From: Eudorina sp. 2006-703-Eu-15
Taxonomy: Eukaryota; Chlorophyta; Chlorophyceae; Chlamydomonadales; Volvocaceae
Assembly: GCA_003117195.1 (NCBI GenBank)
Contig: BDSI01000135.1
Coordinates: 253,008-317,007 of the forward strand
Direction of reading: 5' to 3'
DNA: 64,000 nt
The stretch's first letter is position 1. Each line of letters begins with the position of its first letter. The translations under genes were made by a program, and so were the position numbers. The notes under the pieces are model-generated. The model made no database searches, was not told where the DNA came from, and saw only the letters and a list, made by a program, of their open reading frames with translations. Shown here piece by piece: positions 58,136 through 64,000 of the stretch.

Positions 58136-58374
58136 GGCCGGAGAAGGGCGAGGACGCACCGACGATGGACAATAACAAACGGCCAACACACAGCCGCAAC
58201 AAAAAGTCCAACGCCAGCACAGCCCGTAGCGCTACGATGATCTCCGAAAAGTACCAAACACTGACGCTTCTGCGTCCCAACAGGAGCCACCCGGCTCCAG
58301 AACCACAGACGCTCGTCTGTCGTATATTGCAGAAAACCTTGGTTTTCCTCACAAGCTCGGAAAACCTATACGTT
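58136..58374 (-). repeat. Split repeat A1 of the Kangaroo-like element
   Basis: 239 bp, matching A2 at 53573-53811 with no difference noticed. It is the 5' end of the element and expected promoter region. Confidence 0.92.
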
Positions 58375-58594
58375 CTCCAGTTCCGATGGCCCGAAGTCCG
58401 GGTCTCTTTTCGCACCCTGTTCTTGCCTTATATTTGCTATGTAACTATTGATAGCAAACTTTAGAGGTTCACGTCTGCTGCGGGCGTGCAACTGAAGGGC
58501 TGCATGCTTGCCGACGGACCAAACAACTACGTACAGTTGCAGGGCAAAACAAGAATGCTTCAAGCTTGCTATGTGATCATCTGCTTGACAGACG

Positions 58595-58785
58595 GATGCG
58601 GTAGTGCAGAGGCGTCTAGCGTTACGATACGGGCTCATAATCCCGGGGTCCCAGGTTGCGCGGGTTCGCATTCCCCTGTAATCTGGGCAGTGGGCCATTA
58701 TTACTGCTACGTAGCACTTGGGAGGTGACGCGCCCCGTGACTACCGTGAGGGTTCGAGTGCATGCCTGACCGGGTGCGAGGACGC
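58595..58785 (+). other. tRNA-like segment, possible SINE head
   Basis: TAGTGCAGAGG at 58602 fits the pol III A box, and GGTTCGCATTCC at 58663 resembles a B box about 60 bp later. Between them GGGCTCATAATCCCG looks like a methionine-type anticodon arm. The acceptor stem cannot be closed, so it is not a functional tRNA gene. A second B-box-like word, GGTTCGAGTGC, lies at 58752. A tRNA-derived SINE is possible but no tail or target duplication was found. Confidence 0.3.
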
Positions 58786-59040
58786 TCCCTGCTGATGAGG
58801 GTGACCGCCGTCGCCGGCGGCGCGTACTGCAGGATGGTTTCGGGGCTGCCGACGTGTTTGGGCTTGGTGAATCTATGCACGCCAATCCACCTTCAACATC
58901 AACGACACCCCCAATGGTAACCTTTCACTCTCTCATACTGTTGCGCGGTAATAGAGTTTTCGTTCTAAAGCAAGCGGCCTGTACGGATTATAGGGGGCCC
59001 CTCCCTTTTCCGGCTTCGAGGAAGCCGACCCCTACTTGTC

Positions 59041-59710
59041 CCACCGGGTACTAAGCCAGAGGCGGCTCAGCAGTCCCTGGATCCGGGCGGCCGCCACCTG
59101 AGTGATCGGGTCGGTGGCCCCCAGTCCTACCGCCTCACAGCAGGGTGGCTATCTTAAGATATAAATATATATTCGGCCAAAAACCTTGCGTTTCGATAGA
59201 TACTTTCCCTCGGTAGAAAAATGGGGTTTTAGATACTCTGGCCTCTCGCACGGGGAAAAGCCCCCTTTGAGTAGATAAAATGCCGGCAAAAGCTCCCTCC
59301 GACAGATACTTTCAGCACGATTGGGCAAGGAGTATCTCCGGCCGTAGATACTCTGCAAAATAAGATAGCCATCCTGCCTCACAGGCAAACAGCAAATGGG
59401 CCGCACTGCGCCGTTGCGCCACCTCGGCTAGTTGCATCGCCGTCCCCACTCGAACAGAGTAATCTCTCAGGGCCACCTTCAGCCCATTCTTCAACCGCCA
59501 GCCCATGCGATCGAGCAGCATGGCCGTCACCTCCTCTTCCGTGGGCACATGCGCCCCCTGAGCCCCGTTCGCCCGTACCTCTAGGGCCGCTGCCACCCAG
59601 GCCGCTGGCAGCCTTGCTTGAAGGTCCACCAGGCGTTGGTCTAGTTCGGCCCATTGCCGCCAATCACCCCATCGCCCGGCCCCCGCGCGAGTACCCAGGC
59701 AATCCTGTGC
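59041..59710 (-). pseudogene. ORF of unknown family disrupted by a MITE
   Basis: Removing the MITE and one copy of the 8-bp duplication joins MQLAEVAQRRSAAHLLFACE to AVGLGATDPITQVAAARIQG in one frame, ending with a stop near 59050. Upstream the frame reads AGAGRWGDWRQWAELDQRLV from about 59690. The protein is helical and rich in Ala, Leu and Arg. I do not recognise it; it could be the end of a larger gene or element ORF. The MITE-bearing allele would give a truncated product. Confidence 0.5.
59133..59384. mobile_element. hAT-type MITE with 8-bp target duplication
   Basis: The element (59141-59376, 236 bp) has terminal inverted repeats CAGGGTGGCTATCTTA and its complement with one mismatch. 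CCTCACAG is duplicated on both sides (59133-59140, 59377-59384). TIRs beginning CAGGG and an 8-bp duplication are the signature of hAT elements. It contains no gene and would need a hAT transposase encoded elsewhere. GTAGATACT-like words recur several times inside, perhaps subterminal binding sites. Confidence 0.9.
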
Positions 59711-59719
59711 GAAGGTCGC

Positions 59720-60940
59720 CTATGCCCGTGCGGCGCACCGTGCCATGCGAGCGGAGTCGATGTAGTGTGGCGCTGCCCAGCCGTCTGTTACCATCCGGAG
59801 CGCCTCCCCCACACGGAGGAACTGTCCGATCGTTTGCAGCCCGGTGCAGTCCACCAGGTCTGGGAATATATGCATGCTCGAGGCCGGGGCGGCCCCCCTC
59901 GGGCAGTTCCTCCGGGAGCAGTTACCCTATTATTAGCGAGCGATCGAACCACCACCCCAAGGCGGGGTCACTTCTCCAGCGGTGGCCCGCGCGCAGTACA
60001 TGTGGATCCCCGCTTAAGGGTGGGTGCAGCTGTTTTACTTCGACTTGCTTCAGGTGGGATTATTCTCCGTCCTAGTCACGTTGATTTGAACCGTCGTGCA
60101 ATACACAAGGGGCGGTAGCAAGGGCGACCGAGCAAGGCCGGCAGCGGCCCGGGTTATCCAAACCTATCTAACGGTCGCACATTGCAATTACCACAGGCTC
60201 TTTCTAGTTCAAACATTGGGTTGGTACAACAGCGATGAAAAGTTATTCGGATGCATACGTAAGCTGAATGTCGATTTCAGTGGATATTGGTGAATGGCGG
60301 GCGGGCAGCTGCTGCCAATGGCGGGACGTTAACACCTCATGATACCGAGTTACAAGATTTCCTACTTCTGTCTAACATATTGTTTGCACATGTATGTTGC
60401 CGTGTTGCCATCCTTGGTTCCTGATCATTACCCGTATATATGTGCGCGATCAAATGCCAGAATCCATATGATTTAAAATGTTTTTTGATGAAAACAAGAA
60501 TTTTAACAAAAGTGCGCATGATGGACGTGGTTGTTCGAACGATGGCGAATGCGTGCTCCCTTCGTTACTGTAGCGTTTGGTGACAAAGGCTACTCGAGAT
60601 GTTGTGCGGGCTCTTTGATATTTACTTATACTGTGTACGCTATGCCGTACGGTTGTTACAGTTACTGCCGTATCAAGCAACAGTGCATCATCATATGATG
60701 ATCAAGACAGAAATGAACCACTTAACAATAGGGCCAATCTTAAGAAAGCCGATAACTTTGCGTAGCGAACAATGTGATGGACGGAGTCATCCAGCAGCAC
60801 CGCAGCACGAAAGGAGTGCATGTATGGAGGAAAAATATAATGGCATGTAATTTAGCACATCTACAGCATGGAACTGCGTACTGTTATGTGTGACGCTTGC
60901 GGCACTACTGATCACGCTGCAGCGTGGGCAGCGGCGCCAT
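59720..60940. other. Non-coding stretch
   Basis: A plus-strand frame at 59654-60118 is open but has no recognisable motif, and the opposite strand is open over part of it. From 60120 the DNA is AT-richer and frames are short. I support no gene here. Confidence 0.45.
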
Positions 60941-60949
60941 AGCGGCGGC

Positions 60950-61025
60950 GGTGGCCGGCCTGCCCAGCAGACATGCCCTGGTATACACCGTTGATCCCTT
61001 TGTGGTCCGCTGTATCGCTCATCCA
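60950..61025 (+). mobile_element. LINE 3'-end fragment
   Basis: About 75 bp match, in the opposite orientation, the 3' end of the LINE at 51.95 kb: GGTATACACC, TGATCCCTTTG and GGTCCGCTGTA are shared and are followed by a degenerate TCATCCAT tail. It is a short, 5'-truncated copy of the same family. Confidence 0.6.
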
Positions 61026-61029
61026 TGCC

Positions 61030-63280
61030 TATCGTGAAGTAAGTGCCGTACCGGGCGACCAGCCAGCCGCCGTCGCTCGATGGGTGCTATCGATCGGCAG
61101 GAGAATACAGGTAACTGCTTATTCGTTAGCCAGCCAGCCAGCAGGTGTAAGGGGACACGCACTAACGACGCAGCCCGCCGCCGCCACACACGGCCCCAGT
61201 CATGCACACATGGTTACGAGCGACGTGCGTGCTGTGGAAATCAGAAACTAATAACGGATCAATGCGTAGCCCGTCCCGCCACGCTATCTAACTGTACATG
61301 CAAAGCAAAGTGGTCGTGATTTACCTGTCTAGTGCAGTACTACGGCCTTGCTTTACTGCACGCCACATACAGGCGCAGGCAGGCTGCAAGCAAGCAACTA
61401 ACGTACATTTCACAAAGTGATGCTCCCCGACTACCCCGACCAGCCAGCCAGGCCGCAACTATCAGACGAAAGAATACAGTGTCGGTACTACAACGGTGTA
61501 CTACAACGGTCTCTCATGAACAGTTACTTCGTTGTCTGACATTATTTATTGGGGGCGCAGGTATCCACTTGCTGCGGTCCCTGCGGACCCTGCGTACTCC
61601 TATTACCAGTCACGCTGCAACCATCGGCTATCTCCTGCTACTGGATCGATAGCTGGCATACGGTCTGGACTTGTTATTACTGGGTCCGTGCAAAACTTTT
61701 GACGTGCACATCTCGATATCTCCCGTTATTTGTTTGAAAGTGACGCATGTATGTACGTATGATGAACAGGCCGGCCGCGGGCGGGGCCCGGCGGGGGCGA
61801 ATTCGCATTCAACGCCCCCGCCCCGCTGGCTTGGCCCCTTGCTTGAGGAAAGGTAAACGAACTGTGTTTTAAGCCATTAACAACAAAATAAACAATGCTT
61901 ATACCTATGCTATGGGGGTTGCTTGGAGCAGCTACGGACGCAAGAGTATGTAGGGCAAACAAACCGGCCCGTGGTAAACACCCCCAGGGCAAGGGGACAT
62001 GGACACCCGCCCCTTGCTCAGGGCGTAACGGCCGCACGCAGTTTCAGCCCCTGACATGCCGTTCAGCCCAGGCGACAGGTGCAACTGCATCCCTGGAGCC
62101 CTGCGCACCCACATAATTATTTACAGCGAGCCGCCGCCGCGCCCACCAGGCGTCATTCGTGTGCGTGATTCATTGCAACGGGTCCCTGATGTACACACCA
62201 CGCGGGATTATTCCTTGCGATCCGCGAGGCCCCTGCCTTGCTCGGGCCTGTGCGAGGCAACAAAGGAAACGCCGCCCGACTAGCAAGACCGCTCCTGCAC
62301 ATGTCCCGACGCGACCTTTGCCTGCCTGCCGCGGCGGAACGCCGGCCATGGCGTGGTGCGAGCCAGGGACACACCGGCGGATAGCCCGCGGTAGCCTGAG
62401 CAAGGGGCCGTACGTGCATATGCATCCCTGCTCAGGGTTTAGCCGCGGCCATACATTGATTGTATGTGGCGGCCCTTTCACGCACACCAGCCAACCTGCC
62501 TCGGCAACAGGTAGGTGCCACGGCATTCCCAATTGAATAATTTTCAGTCGGCAGCCTCGAGCGAGCATACATGCAGCTGCAACCGCCGTACGTGAGAGCA
62601 CTGCTGGGTACCTGCCGTACACTTTCCATGCCTGACGTTCATCACACCCCTTGCTTGCTCATGACCGGGGCCGTGGATATTTACCCATACACGCACGCAT
62701 GCATCCTGCTGCTGCATGCCGCGCAAGCATGCACAGCTCCGTCCTGCGGTCCACGCGCACAGAATAATGGCAGACAGGCACGCAGCAGGCCGCCGATCAC
62801 GCACGTCACACGAAATACACGAAACGAAGCAACATGCAATGCATGCATGGCGCGCACACTGATGATGGACGCCTTGTTCTTCCTGCTGTATACTAATTGT
62901 ACAGCAGTGTTCAATGAATATATACAGGGAGCGAGTTTATGTATGCTTCGTTGTTAGTAAAATCGTACATGCATGAGGACATATTCTTTGGTCCGCCGTA
63001 TGCGTGGAAACGAACTCCATACATTTGCACATACGGTACATATGTAGATAGGCATGTATGTACTTACCGGCGTCATCGATATTGCTGTTCGACTGCTACC
63101 TGCCGTCATGACTTGCGGTTACTGCAAAATCGGAACCACGAAGGACGGAGGCGAGCGAAGATCGACTAGCTATTCGTTGATCTGTTAATAAGTGAAGCAA
63201 GGAATGGCATGTGTTTTGCTTAGCAACAGATGAATGTATGTATGTCCGTCAGTTCCGCGGCATTTTTGTTTGTATGTTAT
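61030..63280. other. Non-coding stretch
   Basis: Short frames on both strands with no motif support. GC-rich patches at 61770-61830 and palindromic GCATGC words around 62680-62870 are present. I see no gene or RNA gene here. Confidence 0.45.
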
Positions 63281-63284
63281 TGTT

Positions 63285-63350
63285 ATTGCATACATCTATA
63301 TATATATATACATACCATATATACCATATATACCATCCGGCCGACCAGCA
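63285..63350. repeat. TA-rich microsatellite
   Basis: TATATATATATATA is followed by three CCATATATA units. Simple-sequence repeat, no coding meaning. Confidence 0.85.
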
Positions 63351-63372
63351 CACAACTCATGAATGAACTTAC

Positions 63373-63613
63373 ATGATCACGTAGACACAACCGCCTGGGT
63401 ATCCGTACATTGACGAATAAATGTTCTCGAGGTCGCCGCCGCCATACAGAAAATTATTTTTGTCGAAAGCCATGCACGATCCGTCCTTAAGACACGCCGC
63501 ATAAGTGTCCTTGAAACACTTGACTGGCAGTGCCGTATCCGACAGGGGCGGACGCATGGCGTGGTCGATGGCCACGTCCGGGTAACCAATGGCGCCAGGC
63601 ATGGGTGGACACA
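63373..63613 (-). CDS. Probable internal exon of a host Cys-containing protein
   Basis: On the minus strand a frame bounded by an acceptor (ACACGCAG) and a perfect donor (GTAAGTTC) reads PMPGAIGYPDVAIDHAMRP, then KCFKDTYAACLKDGSCMAFD and GYPGGCVYVI. Four Cys in 50 residues suggest an extracellular, disulphide-bonded module, perhaps PAN/apple-like, but I cannot assign the family. The splice signals and the lack of repeats make it the best host-gene candidate in the last 5 kb. Neighbouring exons would lie upstream, toward or beyond the window end, and downstream below 63.3 kb. Confidence 0.5.
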
Positions 63614-64000
63614 CTGCGTGTATGTATGTACAAACACGGTACGTATGAGGGGCTAACGAGGGGCGAGGAGATAGAAGAACGGCAATCAATGCAGATCCGG
63701 GTCCCGCATGCAAGTTTGCCCGTACAAAACTCGGCAAACCCGTACATAACTACGTACACGGACTAGCTAGCACAGACCGGGTCGGTAGCCCGCCGTCCGG
63801 TAACCGACGACAGACCCGCCGGGTCCGTTACCAGGTCGATTACCGGGGTACCGGCCGCCCGGAACCGGGTCATTTAATGCCACAGGGGAGGAATACATCG
63901 CTGCATATGTACCTCGATGCATGATCGCGTCGTCACCACGCCAGCTACACACCTACAACACGAACGAATGCTACGTCAGCTGCTACTACTCACTGCTTTT
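63614..64000. other. Probable intron or intergenic end of the window
   Basis: After the exon acceptor the sequence shows no further frame with motif support. A GGTACCGGCC-rich patch with short repeats of ACCGGG lies at 63780-63870. The next exon of the gene may lie beyond the window. Confidence 0.4.

Larger units (their letters stand above)
53511..58374 (-). mobile_element. Kangaroo/PAT-like YR retroelement with split direct repeats
   Basis: On the minus strand the order is A1 (58136-58374), gag, RT-RNase H-methyltransferase, recombinase, B1 (53809-53871), A2 (53573-53811), B2 (53511-53572). A copies are 239 bp and B copies about 62 bp. This A1-ORFs-B1-A2-B2 layout defines PAT/Kangaroo-type elements; Kangaroo was described from Volvox. 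Total length is 4.86 kb. One in-frame stop in RT and single-base frameshifts in gag and the recombinase break this copy. No target duplication is expected or seen. Confidence 0.93.

Noticed and set aside
58595..58670. Functional tRNA-Met gene
   Set aside because: The acceptor stem cannot pair and the anticodon and T stems contain mismatches; at most a tRNA-derived repeat.
1..64000. Bacterial-style operons, ribosome-binding sites, riboswitches or rRNA genes
   Set aside because: Spliced exons, retroelements and telomere-type repeats show a nuclear eukaryotic sequence; no rRNA-like segment was seen.

Overview
The window is nuclear DNA of a eukaryote, most probably a chlorophycean (volvocine-type) green alga. 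The evidence is GC-rich DNA, genes split by short introns with GTAAGT or GTGAGT donors, a short tract of plant-type CCCTAAA telomere repeats at 17.04-17.10 kb, and an element set typical of that lineage: chromodomain Ty3/gypsy elements, Kangaroo/PAT-like tyrosine-recombinase retroelements, a Penelope-like reverse transcriptase, a P-element transposase gene with introns, and a LINE 3' end with a (GAAT)n tail. No bacterial operon, plasmid, phage or CRISPR signal is present. Most of the sequence is transposable elements, many nested, with scattered exons of uncharacterised genes.

Layout. 0.56-8.02 kb: complete Ty3/gypsy element (minus strand) with two identical 270-bp LTRs, primer-binding site, polypurine tract and target duplication. 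8.6-9.2 kb: (GGCA)n-type satellite. 9.5-11.05 kb: Penelope-like RT (minus) with a damaged active site. 11.0-13.0 kb: decayed integrase end of another gypsy-like element (plus) ending in a PHD-like and tail domain, and carrying a fold-back palindrome. 14.4-15.85 kb: coiled-coil gene built on a 21-bp repeat (minus). 15.9-18.4 kb: HNH-nuclease-like split gene, a possible further exon and the telomere-like tract. 20.4-23.24 kb: 340-codon gene whose 5' part is repeated five times as 413-bp units. 23.3-28.66 kb: P-element/THAP9-like transposase gene in about ten exons (minus). 29.9-31.44 kb: split gene of unknown function with a SUMO-interaction-like motif (plus). 32.3-34.14 kb: integrase C-terminus and chromodomain remnants (plus).

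34.31-50.52 kb is a three-level nest. A tyrosine-recombinase retroelement (minus, 271-bp terminal repeats, PHD-like finger plus recombinase, RT-RNase H-methyltransferase-like ORF) was split by a chromodomain gypsy element (38.84-50.15 kb, 5-bp target duplication GAAAA). The gypsy reverse transcriptase was then split by a 3.8-kb element (43.51-47.31 kb) with 59-bp terminal inverted repeats. That innermost element encodes a tyrosine recombinase and an Ulp1/C48-type cysteine protease and contains about 19 repeats of a box that also occurs in its own inverted repeats. It is the best candidate for an undescribed mobile system. 51.93-53.16 kb: 5'-truncated LINE. 53.51-58.37 kb: a second YR retroelement, Kangaroo/PAT-like, with classical split direct repeats (A1...B1-A2-B2). 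59.14-59.38 kb: hAT-type MITE with 8-bp target duplication inside an older ORF. 60-64 kb: largely non-coding, with one probable host exon near the end.

A second theme is a domain resembling the Dam-like methyltransferase module of YR retroelements. It appears in four elements here: both YR retroelements and both complete Ty3/gypsy elements, where it sits upstream of the protease. Only one copy keeps an NPPF-like catalytic motif. Many ORFs are broken by single-base frameshifts, several at G/C homopolymers, so some of the apparent decay may be consensus error.
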